64,000 nucleotides of DNA, from the NCBI RefSeq assembly GCF_024584435.1, contig NZ_CP102197.1:1984001-2048000 (forward strand), written 5' to 3'. Positions 52,905 to 62,096 of the stretch are shown here, piece by piece. Below the pieces are notes generated by a model that was not told the DNA's origin, did not search any database, and was given only the letters and a program-made list of their open reading frames with translations. This DNA comes from Schaalia odontolytica. GTDB lineage: Bacteria > Actinomycetota > Actinomycetes > Actinomycetales > Actinomycetaceae. Each line of letters begins with the position of its first letter. Position 1 is the first letter of the stretch. The position numbers were made by a program, and so were the translations under genes.

Positions 52905-54626
52905 TCAGCACTCGACGACGTTGACCGCCAGCCCTCCCTCGGAGGTTTCCTTGTACTTGGAAAGCATGTCGTTGCCCGTCTGGCGCATCGTTTCGATGAC
53001 GACGTCCAGGCTCACGGTGTGACGACCGTCCCCCCACAGGGCCATGCGCGCGGCGTTGATCGCCTTGACCGCTGCGATGGCGTTGCGCTCGATGCACGGT
53101 ACCTGGACGAGTCCGGCCACGGGATCGCAGGTGAGCCCCAGGGAGTGCTCCATCGCGATTTCCGCGGCGTTCTCGACCTGCTGAGGGCTCCCGCCCAGTG
53201 CCTGGGCCAGGCCTGCCGCCGCCATCGCCGACGCGGAGCCGACCTCGCCCTGGCAGCCGACCTCGGCCCCCGCGATGGAGGCGTTCGTCTTGATGAGCGC
53301 GCCGATCGCGGTGGCCGCGAGCAGGAAGTCATGCACGAGGCTGCGGCGGCGCTCCCGAGATGAAGCCCCGCCCGCGAGCTCGGAGGCCTCGCGTGAGAAA
53401 CACGCGTGGCTCTCGGTCAGCCGAATGTGGCGGAGCGGGGCGACCGATCCGTCGCGCGTATCCGGACCCGCCGCGACGCCCGGGGTCGATCCGGTCTCGG
53501 GGCAGTGGGTGACGAGATAGCCCAGCACGGCCGGAATCACGCCCGCCGCGCCGTTTGTTGGCGCGGTCACGACCCTGTGCCCCGCGGCGTTCTCCTCGTT
53601 CACGGCGAGGGCGAATAGGTTGACCCAGTCCATCGCGCGCATCGGATCGACGGCGGTCGATACCCACGCGTGCGCGCCGCCCGGCGCGCCTTCCTCGCCG
53701 CCGGAGCGGGAGGAGGTCGAGGGGCCAACAAGGCGCTGCGCGAGCTTGCCGGCGAGTGCTCGCGCGCGGCGGGGAACGTCGAGCCCTCCCGGCAGGATCC
53801 CCGTCGCCGACGTTCCCGCGTCCACGCAGTCGAACATCGTGTCGGCGATGCGGTCGAGGTAGGCATCCAGGGTCTCGCGGGGGCGCACCGCCTCCTCGTT
53901 GGCGCGCACCAGCTCCGCGATGCTCATGCCCGCCGCATCGCACTGGGCCAGCAGCTGGCTACCCGAGGCGAAGGGATACGGGGCGGGGACGTCAATGCCG
54001 ACGCCTGCCTGGCCGGAGGCCAGCGACGAGACCTCGGGATGGTCGGTGTCATCGTTCGTTTGGGACATTACGAAGCCTCCTCCCACCGAGTAGTAGGTGC
54101 GGCGCAGGATGACGCCCGCGTCCGCCCCGGTGGCGGTGATGGTCAGGGCGTTGACGTGATAGGGCAGCACCGTGCGCGCCACGAAGCGGACGTCGCGCGC
54201 GACGTCGAGAGGGACCTGGGTTCCGCTGGGCAGCGTGAGCGTCCCGGTGCTGGCCAGGGTCGGCAGGATGGCCTCGACGGTGGCGATATCGACGGTTTCA
54301 GGATCGTAGCCCGCCAGGCCGAGGAGCACGGCGCGGTCCGTGGAGTGACCGCGTCCCGTGGCTCCGAGGGAGCCGAAAAGGTCGATCGTGATGTGGGAGG
54401 GAGGCGGCAGCGTCGTCAGCTCCGTCGTGAAGGCGAGTCCCGCGCGCATCGGGCCGACCGTGTGGGAGGAGGAGGGGCCGATCCCAATGCGGAACATGTC
54501 GAAGACCGACAGGGGGTGAGGCGCGTCGTGGGCGGCGATCTGACCGGACACGATCGCGGCCGGGGTCGGGCGCGAGGGGGCGTAGGTGGTGACGGGCGTG
54601 CCGAGAGCGACGGGGCGTAGGTCCAT
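52905..54626 (-). CDS. sdaA: L-serine ammonia-lyase (iron-sulfur, single chain)
   Basis: 573 residues from the ATG at 54626. The beta domain begins SVFDMFRIGIGPSSSHTVGP, the alpha domain has CFSREASELAGG, NASIAGAEVGCQGEVGSASA, the CDPVAGLVQVPCIERNA block with the cluster cysteines, and GNDMLSKYKETSEGGLAVN at the end. It deaminates serine to pyruvate using a 4Fe-4S cluster. An insertion (SSRSGGEEGAPGGAHAWVST) lengthens it over the common 450-460 residues. The true start may be slightly downstream; a CACAAT box sits 7 nt before the ATG. Confidence 0.94.
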   Translation of the reverse strand: MDLRPVALGTPVTTYAPSRPTPAAIVSGQIAAHDAPHPLSVFDMFRIGIGPSSSHTVGPMRAGLAFTTELTTLPPPSHITIDLFGSLGATGRGHSTDRAVLLGLAGYDPETVDIATVEAILPTLASTGTLTLPSGTQVPLDVARDVRFVARTVLPYHVNALTITATGADAGVILRRTYYSVGGGFVMSQTNDDTDHPEVSSLASGQAGVGIDVPAPYPFASGSQLLAQCDAAGMSIAELVRANEEAVRPRETLDAYLDRIADTMFDCVDAGTSATGILPGGLDVPRRARALAGKLAQRLVGPSTSSRSGGEEGAPGGAHAWVSTAVDPMRAMDWVNLFALAVNEENAAGHRVVTAPTNGAAGVIPAVLGYLVTHCPETGSTPGVAAGPDTRDGSVAPLRHIRLTESHACFSREASELAGGASSRERRRSLVHDFLLAATAIGALIKTNASIAGAEVGCQGEVGSASAMAAAGLAQALGGSPQQVENAAEIAMEHSLGLTCDPVAGLVQVPCIERNAIAAVKAINAARMALWGDGRHTVSLDVVIETMRQTGNDMLSKYKETSEGGLAVNVVEC

Positions 54627-55286
54627 GGCCTCTATTGTGCAGCAGCCTCGGCCGCGACCTCGACCGAGGGGGCTCTCGGGCCGCGCACGCCAAGGGGGGG
54701 GTATATCCGAGGAATCGCAACGGGATGTCAAGTACGCTTGTCTGTCAGTTACTCCTGTTCTATCCTTATTAACTGTCAGCTATCTAGGTGGCTTTTCCCG
54801 ATCTCATGGGATCTGCTGGTTTGACTGGTAATCAACAATAATACCGTGATAATTCGCAAGAGCGTGGAGGGTTGTGGCGGGCGTAAGAGTGTGACTTGTG
54901 AAACGGGCAGGACGAAGTTGCGTTTTCTGGTAACTGTATTGTATGGTTTGGTATGTCAAAGGGATCGAGTGATTGCCCGGGCTTCCCAGCGGGCTCCGCA
55001 ATCGCAACATACGAGCCAATCGAGGGGACTTTCTCGATGGCGTTCGGGTGGCGCCGAGGTCGCGAGTCGCTTGAATGATCGCGTCTCGTCGGCGAACGCC
55101 CGATCGTTGTGGATGAACCCTCGTTGCGGCCGTGCCGACCCGCGGCGATGGCGTGACCGGCGAGCTGTCAAGAGCCGGCGATGCCGACGTGCTCGTGGGA
55201 CGACGCTTCCGCTCGCGCTCGGGGGCGTCAGCCTCCCGTTGAAGACTTACGTCTCACACATCACACACAGGAGAATAAGGAAACCA
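54627..55286. other. Upstream region of the pilus locus, partly AT-rich
   Basis: 54730-54960 is clearly richer in A+T than the rest of the window. A candidate promoter lies at 54918-54947 (see next entry). The in-frame extension upstream of the pilin ATG has no signal sequence and is not coding in appearance. Nothing else recognised. Confidence 0.55.
54918..54947 (+). promoter_or_regulatory. Candidate pilus promoter (TTGCGT-N18-TATGGT)
   Basis: -35 TTGCGT at 54918, 18-bp spacer, -10 TATGGT at 54942, inside the AT-rich zone about 340 bp before the pilin start. A long leader would follow. Confidence 0.35.
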
Positions 55287-56926
55287 ATGAGCACCACGAA
55301 GACCCGCCGCAGCCTGAGCCTGCTCGCGGCCTTTGCCGTCGCCGCCGGCGCGCTGGCCCTGCCCGCCGCCGCGTCGCAGGCGACCCCCACCTTCGGCCTG
55401 GCCGCCACGACCGAGCGTGCGCCCTCCCTGGTCGACCTCGACGCCGCCAAGACCGGCTCGATCACCATCCACAAGCTGGTCAAGCAGGACGACAACGGCA
55501 CCAAGGAAGGCAACGGCCTCGTTGACCCGAGCGCTACCGGTGCGCCGCTGGCCGGCGCGACCTTCACCGTCGAGAAGCTCACCTCCGTCGACCTGACCAA
55601 GCAGGAGGGCTGGGAGAAGCTCGCCAACTACCGTAAGGGCAAGGGCGACGAGAAGATCTCGGCGAACGCCGCCGCCATCGAGGCAGCCCGCGCCGACGGC
55701 GTCGGAGCCGCCGTCTCCCAGACCACGGGTGCTGACGGCCTCGCCACCTTCAACGGCCTCGCGCTCGGCGCCTACATCGTCACCGAGACCCAGACCCCCG
55801 CCGGATACACCGGCTCGCGCCCCTTCATCATCACGGTGCCGATGACGCACCCCACCGAGCTGAACAAGTGGGTCTACGACGTTCACGCCTACCCGAAGAA
55901 CGCCAAGGTCAACGTCGAGAAGGAGGTTGACGACGCCCAGACGCCCGCCGTCGGCTCCCCGATCTCCTACACGATCACCGCCGACGTGCCCGACGCCCCG
56001 GTCGTGGACTACTACAACGTCGTCGACCAGTACGACAAGCGCGTGGACCTGCCCGAGAATCAGATCACGCTGCGCATGGTCGAAGCCAAGGACGGCGAGG
56101 TCGACCTGGTCAAGGGCGACGACTACACCCTGATCCCCGCCGTGGGCAAGGACGGCAAGACCAAGTTCTGGACCGCCGAGTTCACCGAGGCCGGCCGCAA
56201 GAAGATGATCGCCCAGCGCAAGAGCAACGACACCAAGATCGTCATGTCGCTGGAGGGCACCCTCAAGGAGAAGATCGGCGACGAGGGTCTGGTCGAGAAC
56301 AAGGCCATCCTCCTGCCCGGCGCTCCCGCCAACAACTGGAAGCCCGGCAGCGGCGAGGTTCCCCGCCGGACTACCCGAACGCCAAGGTCGTCTCCAAGTT
56401 CGGCAAGGTGACGATCACCAAGACCTCCTCCGTTGACGACACCAAGAAGCTCCAGGGCGCCGAGTTCCAGGTCTACAAGTGCAAGCCTGCCACCAAGCCC
56501 GCCAATAACTTCGAGTCGGTGGATGCCTCCCTCGACACCAAGCTGACCGTGGACGGCAAGGACACCTTCGTGACCGACGACCAGGGCAAGGTCACGATCG
56601 ACGGTCTGCGCAACAACGACTGGGAGGACAACGAGGAGGTGGCCGACCCCGGCTACTACTGCCTGGTCGAGACCAAGGCTCCCGACGGCTTCGAGCTGCA
56701 GTCCCGCCCGATCGCCTTCCAGATCCTGGCGTCCAACTCCACCGAGGCCAACAAGTACACCCTCGAGACCACCGTCAAGGACGTGCCGAAGAACGGCGGA
56801 TTCAACCTGCCGCTGACCGGTGCCGCCGGTGTCGGCGTGCTCATCGGCACGGGTGCCCTCCTCGTGGCCGGATCCGGCGCGATCGTGCTGGCCAACAAGC
56901 GCCGCAAGGAGCAGGCCGACGCCTGA
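55287..56926 (+). pseudogene. Shaft pilin (FimA/FimP, SpaA-type) with a one-base frameshift
   Basis: Signal peptide 1-31 (SLLAAFAVAAGALALPAAAS). First Cna-B-like domain ends at the pilin motif YPKN (K204). Then come isopeptide-domain blocks and, near codon 359, the frame breaks: a C4 run at 56361-56364 needs one more C to give EVPPPDYPNAKVVSKFGK. The second frame carries the C-terminal half: E-box YCLVETKAPDGFEL, sorting signal LPLTG, membrane helix and KRRKEQADA tail. Repaired length 546 residues, normal for the family. As written it ends early and cannot be sorted. RBS-like sequence (GGAGAATAAGG) precedes the ATG. Confidence 0.85.
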
Positions 56927-56938
56927 TCCGCGAGAGCA

Positions 56939-56972
56939 CACGGGGGTGCGGCCCGCAGGCCGCACCCCCGTG
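56939..56972 (+). terminator. Strong hairpin between pilin and sortase genes
   Basis: Perfect 15-bp arms CACGGGGGTGCGGCC and GGCCGCACCCCCGTG with loop CGCA. Likely attenuates sortase expression relative to pilin. Confidence 0.85.
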
Positions 56973-57048
56973 CATGCGACGACCATCCGCCTCCTTCGAG
57001 GCGAGGACCCAATGACACTGCTGGGGTGCCAGCACGAATGGAGAACGC

Positions 57049-58011
57049 GTGAGCAACCAAGCGTCCGATCAGTCGAAGACCCCGCTCAAGGCGCGTCTTC
57101 TCGCCACCGCGCCCCCCGTTCTCCTGCTGGCCGGCATCCTCGTCCTGCTCTACCCCGTCCTGGCCACCCAGTACAACAACCACCGCCAGGCCCAGATCGC
57201 CGAGCAGTTCAGCGCGGTCGCCGAGGAGCTTGGCCCGGACGCCGTCGCCGACAACCTTCGGCGCGCCGACGAATACAACCGTGAGGCGGCGGAGGCGCCC
57301 ATCCTGGACCCCTGGCTGGATGCGCAGCGCCCCGACACCGCCCAGTACCAGGAATATCTCTCCCAGCTCGACCTGAACGACGTCATGGCGACCGTCAAGA
57401 TCCCGTCCATCAACGTCAATCTTCCGATCTATCACGGCACCGACACGGCGACCCTCGACAAGGGGGTCGGCCATCTCTTCGGCACGGCGCTGCCCGTGGG
57501 CGGGGAGTCAACCCACACCGTCCTCACCGGTCACACGGGCCTGGGGACGGCCACCATCTTCGACGAGCTCACGAGCGTGCAGATGGGCGAGTACTTCTAC
57601 ATCGAGACCGCCGGACGCCACCTGAAGTACCAGGTCACGGACATTCGCGTGGTGCTGCCCAACGAGACCGAATCCCTGAACAAGGTGGAGGGTAAGGACC
57701 TGGCCACCCTCATCACGTGCACGCCCTACGGGGTGAACACACACCGCCTCCTCGTGACGGGCGAAAGGGTCCCCATGGACGACGCGAGCGCACAGGCGGA
57801 GGCCGCGCAGGTTCACCCCCGCGTCCTGCAGCCCTGGATGATCGCCGTCCTCGCCTCCGTCGTGGTGATCCTGTGCGTCGCCGGATGGATCTGGCTGCGC
57901 TCCCGCAAGCGGTCCCAGGAAACGCTGGAAGCGACGCAGGCGCCGGAAGCGCTGGAGGTTGCCGATGGCGCGGAAGCGCCCGAAGAGCCCGAAGTGTCAA
58001 TTGGCAAGTAA
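57049..58011 (+). CDS. srtC: Class C pilin-polymerising sortase
   Basis: 320 residues from GTG at 57049 (GGAG just upstream). N-terminal helix (about 20-40), lid with DPW at 87-89, catalytic His162 in LTGHTGLG, Cys224 in TLITCTPYG, Arg233 in NTHRLL, second membrane helix near 262-285, and an acidic C-terminal tail. The lid and two helices define class C, which links pilin LPXTG to pilin-motif lysine. Its substrate should be the pilin upstream. Confidence 0.95.
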   Translation: MSNQASDQSKTPLKARLLATAPPVLLLAGILVLLYPVLATQYNNHRQAQIAEQFSAVAEELGPDAVADNLRRADEYNREAAEAPILDPWLDAQRPDTAQYQEYLSQLDLNDVMATVKIPSINVNLPIYHGTDTATLDKGVGHLFGTALPVGGESTHTVLTGHTGLGTATIFDELTSVQMGEYFYIETAGRHLKYQVTDIRVVLPNETESLNKVEGKDLATLITCTPYGVNTHRLLVTGERVPMDDASAQAEAAQVHPRVLQPWMIAVLASVVVILCVAGWIWLRSRKRSQETLEATQAPEALEVADGAEAPEEPEVSIGK

Positions 58012-58025
58012 GCTCACTAGCGCGC

Positions 58026-58047
58026 TTGTTGTCCGAACAAATATAAT
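58026..58047 (+). promoter_or_regulatory. TTGTT-N5-AACAA palindrome and TATAAT box before the adhesin gene
   Basis: The palindrome (58026-58040) abuts a perfect TATAAT (58042-58047), rare in this GC-rich genome, so the adhesin may have its own regulated promoter. Confidence 0.45.
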
Positions 58048-58081
58048 TACCTTAGAACCGTAGAAGACACTTGGAGAACTG

Positions 58082-60712
58082 ATGCAGTATCGCCCCAACG
58101 CCCGCATTGTGCGACATGCGAGGGCCGCGATTACGCCTCGTCGATACGGCGTGCGGGTCCTGATTATCGCCGCGCTTGCCGCACTCGCCGCGCTACCCGG
58201 CCTGCTGGCCCCCCCGGCCCAGGCCGGCCCGACCCTCGAAAGCGCCGGATCAGACGAGGTCGTCTTCGATCGCACCGAGGGACGCATCGGTCCCGCCATT
58301 CTCAACGACTCTCCGACCGACCGCACGACCGCCGTCGCCGACCACGCATTCTTCGGCGTCGTGCGCGGCATGAGCGTCTACGACTCCAGGGACCGCAACC
58401 AGTACTCGCAGGCTCACCAGCCGGGCGTGGCCCAGCGCTGGCTGAAGGCCGACGTCGCCAAGCGTGGCGACTACTGGTCCTACATCACCCGAGGCGTCGC
58501 GTGGGACTACCACATCAATCCCTACGGCTACCAGGGGGAGTACAGGGACAACGTCATCTCTGCCTCGACCACGAGCGCCCTGGGCTACAAGCCCAACAAC
58601 CCCGGCAAGTCCGCGCTCAACAGCACCTTCCTGATCGGCACCGTCCGACACAACAACTTCCCGATCTGGTCGGCGATTCACTACGTGCACGCCTCCTTCG
58701 ACATTCGCATCGGAGACCTCGAAGAATCCTTCCCCTTCGACCAGCACGAGACCACCAACGATAACGACACGACCGCCGTGGCGAATCAAGGCGGAGCCTA
58801 CAGGTACTACTCGCAGGCGTACTCCGCCCGCTCGTGCCCCGCGGAGGCACCCTACTACGCCCTCATCCGCGGATACGGGGAGAACACCTGGTTCTGCTTC
58901 CAGCACGTGGGCCCGGGCTACGGCAACTACGACATCTACACCGACCAGCCGAACTACTACCCCAACTACGTGGATGTTCCGGGGCACACGCCCGAATCTG
59001 ACGACGTGCTCACCGTGAATAAGACCACCTCGGACCGCACCCTCGTCGTTGACGGCATCCCCTACCGCCTCTTCCTGTGGGGCTTCGTGCCCAGCGCCGA
59101 CGGCAATTGCCCCGCCCAGCCCCCGGCGGACTCGGCTCCCGTCAACACCTTCACCACGAAGGAGAATCAGACCTCGTTTGGCTGCCTCTACGGAGAGTTC
59201 CGTCAGGAGCGATTCCTGCGCATCGCGAAGAACGTCACCGAGGACTCCGGAGCCCCCGGCGAGGAGATCCCCTCCTTCAACTTCACGACCCTGCCCGCTG
59301 GCGACTGGAAGGCTCCCGAGGGAGCGCCCCTGCCCAACGAGGCCCAGGCCGACACCTACATTAGCCCCGGATCATTCTCCGACTTCTCCCTCAAGCCCAC
59401 CGCCTACGGTAACGGCGGCACGGTTCTGAGCGGATACCAGTCATTCATCCCCGGAAAGTCCCAGTTCATCGTCGCTGAGACCGGCCCCACGATCCCCGGC
59501 AAGAACCCGATCGCACCCGGCCAGCCCGGCTACTACGGCCCCTGGCCAGTCAGCGATGATCCCAACGCCGCGCAGTGGAAGCTCTCGGAGGTCACCTGCG
59601 TCAACGGAGTTGGTGACCGAGTGAACGTCACGCGCGACCCGGCCACCGGCGGCATCGACTTCTCCGCCGTGCCCCCCGCCTCCTCGGCCAAGGCTCTGCC
59701 GGTGACCTGCACCTTCACCAACCAGAAGCAGGCCCCCAAGATCCGCATCGAGAAGAGCATCGAAAGCGTCAAGGATGCTTTCGCTCCCAACATCACCGTC
59801 ACCTATCGCATCACCGCCACCAACGACGGGACCCTGAAAGGAACCACCGGACGACTGGCCGACTCCCCCTCCTTCGCTCCGGGACTGAAGGAACGCTCCG
59901 TCAGGATCGCCACGACCCTGGAAGGACTCGACAGCGCCACCCCAACGCGCTACGGCCCCTACACCCTCACCGAGGGCACGGACCTCGAACCGGGTGCCCA
60001 GGCCACCTGGTACATCCGTATGAATGTGGCGCGCAACAAAAGGACCCCGGGTTACAGTGAGCCCGCACTGGAGTGCGCCTCCGCCAATGGGCACCTGACG
60101 CCCAGACGCGGCCTCTATAACTCGGTGAGTGGCCCCTACGATTACGACGGAAGCGCCAACAACGAGGCGTGCGCTCCCGTGCGTCCTCGCTACATCCGCA
60201 TCGAGAAGGCCGGGACCCAACCCGTTGGCACGCCCAACGACGATGGAACCTACCCGCTTAAGGGCGCCGCCTTCGCGATCTACGACAACGCTGAACTCAA
60301 GGGAACGCCCGTCAGCGTCGTCGACGGTGGCCCCACCTTCCTGAGCGCCCCCCTGGCCCCTGACACCGACTACTGGCTCGTCGAGACACGCGCGCCAGCC
60401 GGACACGCGCTTCTCCCCAGGCCCGTCCCGTTCCGCATCAGCGTCGGAAACGACGCGGACGCGACCACCGTCCTCACGGCGCAGTTCGGTCCCGACGAGG
60501 GCTTTTCCTCCGTGCGCGTCCTGTCGGCGCAGCCCGGCGCGAGCGGTGAGGCGGGGGCCCCCGGCATCCGTATCGTCGATACCCAGGTGGGCACGCTGCC
60601 CGTCGCAGGCGGATACGGCGTCTACCCCCACGTCGCGGCAGGCATCGGCCTGATCGCCCTTGCGGGCGGGTGCGCGTGGGCGCGCAAGCGCCAGCGCGTC
60701 GGCAAGGCCTGA
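58082..60712 (+). CDS. Large wall-anchored adhesin, likely pilus tip or accessory protein
   Basis: 876 residues: a long signal peptide (about 1-49, ending PPAQA), a large N-terminal region (about 50-380) rich in Tyr/Asn/Gly (PNYYPNYVDVPG, AYRYYSQAYSARSC), later beta domains (IRIEKSIESVKDAF, ITVTYRITATNDG), an E-box-like YWLVETRAPAGH, and a sorting signal LPVAG followed by a membrane helix and ARKRQRVGKA. Sortase-attached; the Ala at position 4 instead of Thr is unusual. Pilus tips usually lie upstream of the shaft gene; here it is downstream of the sortase. GGAG precedes the ATG. Confidence 0.85.
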   Translation: MQYRPNARIVRHARAAITPRRYGVRVLIIAALAALAALPGLLAPPAQAGPTLESAGSDEVVFDRTEGRIGPAILNDSPTDRTTAVADHAFFGVVRGMSVYDSRDRNQYSQAHQPGVAQRWLKADVAKRGDYWSYITRGVAWDYHINPYGYQGEYRDNVISASTTSALGYKPNNPGKSALNSTFLIGTVRHNNFPIWSAIHYVHASFDIRIGDLEESFPFDQHETTNDNDTTAVANQGGAYRYYSQAYSARSCPAEAPYYALIRGYGENTWFCFQHVGPGYGNYDIYTDQPNYYPNYVDVPGHTPESDDVLTVNKTTSDRTLVVDGIPYRLFLWGFVPSADGNCPAQPPADSAPVNTFTTKENQTSFGCLYGEFRQERFLRIAKNVTEDSGAPGEEIPSFNFTTLPAGDWKAPEGAPLPNEAQADTYISPGSFSDFSLKPTAYGNGGTVLSGYQSFIPGKSQFIVAETGPTIPGKNPIAPGQPGYYGPWPVSDDPNAAQWKLSEVTCVNGVGDRVNVTRDPATGGIDFSAVPPASSAKALPVTCTFTNQKQAPKIRIEKSIESVKDAFAPNITVTYRITATNDGTLKGTTGRLADSPSFAPGLKERSVRIATTLEGLDSATPTRYGPYTLTEGTDLEPGAQATWYIRMNVARNKRTPGYSEPALECASANGHLTPRRGLYNSVSGPYDYDGSANNEACAPVRPRYIRIEKAGTQPVGTPNDDGTYPLKGAAFAIYDNAELKGTPVSVVDGGPTFLSAPLAPDTDYWLVETRAPAGHALLPRPVPFRISVGNDADATTVLTAQFGPDEGFSSVRVLSAQPGASGEAGAPGIRIVDTQVGTLPVAGGYGVYPHVAAGIGLIALAGGCAWARKRQRVGKA

Positions 60713-60727
60713 GACGCCGATAGAAAC

Positions 60728-60762
60728 GCGAGGCCCCCGGATCAATCCTCCGGGGGCCTCGC
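60728..60762 (+). terminator. Hairpin terminator after the adhesin gene
   Basis: Arms GCGAGGCCCCCGGA and TCCGGGGGCCTCGC with a 7-nt loop. Confidence 0.85.
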
Positions 60763-60801
60763 TGTGTGCGGGGCGACCGCGCCCGGGGCAGCGCGGTCGC
60801 C

Positions 60802-60807
60802 TAACAT
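60802..60807 (+). promoter_or_regulatory. -10 box TAACAT, leaderless start of the nucleosidase gene
   Basis: Six nt separate the box from the ATG at 60814. Confidence 0.5.
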
Positions 60808-60813
60808 GGGGGC

Positions 60814-61557
60814 ATGAATCTGCGCATGCCCGAACGCGTCCGCGTCGACGCCGTCATCCAGGCCGCCATGGACATGGAGGCCGCACCCTTCCTGCACGAG
60901 CTTGCCCCCCTCGGCGAGGAGGAGACACCCGAGGCGGTGCTGGGCGGCTCGCGCATGACCCAGCGATTTGCCCTCGGAGAACTGGAAGGAAAGGCCGTCC
61001 TGGTCGTCACCTCGGGCATCGGGCTGGCGAACGCGGCCTGCGCGACCGCCCGCGCCCTCGCCCTCGTCGAAGCTCCCGTGGTCATCGCAGCGGGGACGAC
61101 CGGCGGCCTCGCGCGCGACATCAACGTCGGGGACATCGCCGCCGGAACGACCGCCATCTACGGGCAGGCCGACGCAACCGCCTTCGGATACGCGCCGGGG
61201 CAGATCCCTCAGATGCCCGTCGACTACGCCTCGTCCGAGGCCGCGGCCGCGCGACTGGACGACCTCACCGAGGCGATCCCCCACCGGGTGAGAGTCGGCC
61301 GGATCCTCTCCTCCGACTCCTTCTGCACGCAGGAGCACGCCGAACCCATGCGCCGTCGCTTTCCCGACGCCATCGGCACCGACATGGAGACCTGCGCGAT
61401 GGCCCAAGTGTGCTGGTCGGCAGGCGTCGACTGGATCTCCCTGCGAGCCGTCTCCGACCTGTGCGAACCCGGCGCCGACCGGGCGTTCCACATGGACGGT
61501 GCGCGCGCCGCCTCCCACAGCGCCGACGCGGTTGCCGCCTACCTGAGGATGCTATGA
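60814..61557 (+). CDS. MTA/SAH nucleosidase-type phosphorylase family protein
   Basis: 247 residues. The PNP/MTAN fold shows VTSGIGLANAACATARALAL, AAGTTGGLARDINVGDI, the substrate Glu in GTDMETCAMAQV and the catalytic Asp in RAVSDLCEPG. Such enzymes cleave 5'-methylthioadenosine, S-adenosylhomocysteine or futalosine. Which of these cannot be told. ATGA overlap with the phosphatase gene shows coupling. Confidence 0.88.
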   Translation: MNLRMPERVRVDAVIQAAMDMEAAPFLHELAPLGEEETPEAVLGGSRMTQRFALGELEGKAVLVVTSGIGLANAACATARALALVEAPVVIAAGTTGGLARDINVGDIAAGTTAIYGQADATAFGYAPGQIPQMPVDYASSEAAAARLDDLTEAIPHRVRVGRILSSDSFCTQEHAEPMRRRFPDAIGTDMETCAMAQVCWSAGVDWISLRAVSDLCEPGADRAFHMDGARAASHSADAVAAYLRML

Positions 61558-62096
61558 ACACCGACGCCCGCCCCACCCGGATCCTCATGGTGTGCACCGG
61601 CAACATCTGCCGCTCCACCATGGCCCACGCCATCGCCGAACAGAGCGCAGCGAGAGCCGGGATCCCCATCCTCGTCGACAGTGCGGGAGTCTCCGACGAG
61701 GAACGCGGCAACCCCATCGATCCTCGCGCCGCACGCGTCCTGCGCGACGCCGGATACGACGTGCCCGACCACCGCGCGCGCCAGGTCAGCGCCTCCGAGC
61801 TCGGCCAGTGGGACCTCGTCCTGGCGATGACGGGCCGACACCTTCGCGCGCTGCAGCGCCTGGCCGACCGCGCCGGAACTCCGTACCGAGGGAGCCTTAC
61901 CCCCGCCGACAAAGGTCAGGAGCCGACGCGGGGACCACTCATCTGCATGTACCGCGATTGTGACCCAGAGGGCGGCGGCGACGTGCCCGACCCGTGGTAC
62001 GGAGGCCACCAGGAGTTTCTCGACACCCTCGAGGTCATCGAGCGCGTCACGCCCCGTCTGCTCTCCATCGTGTCCCAGGGCGGGCTCCGCTCCTAG
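61554..62096 (+). CDS. Low-molecular-weight protein tyrosine phosphatase
   Basis: 180 residues. The P-loop VCTGNICRST (C14, R20) is near the N-terminus and the general acid lies in DPWYGG near the end. Overlaps the preceding gene by 4 bp and its stop overlaps the convergent thiol gene by 4 bp. Cytoplasmic; the family can control exopolysaccharide or stress proteins. Confidence 0.93.
   Translation: MNTDARPTRILMVCTGNICRSTMAHAIAEQSAARAGIPILVDSAGVSDEERGNPIDPRAARVLRDAGYDVPDHRARQVSASELGQWDLVLAMTGRHLRALQRLADRAGTPYRGSLTPADKGQEPTRGPLICMYRDCDPEGGGDVPDPWYGGHQEFLDTLEVIERVTPRLLSIVSQGGLRS

Noticed and set aside
54846..55286. In-frame extension of the pilin gene upstream of its signal peptide
   Set aside because: AT-rich promoter-like DNA and no signal sequence; the ATG at 55287 starts a perfect signal peptide.
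60660..61550. Open frame running into the phosphatase gene from upstream
   Set aside because: It is the wrong-frame shadow of the nucleosidase gene; the ATG at 61554 has an ATGA overlap and starts just before the P-loop.
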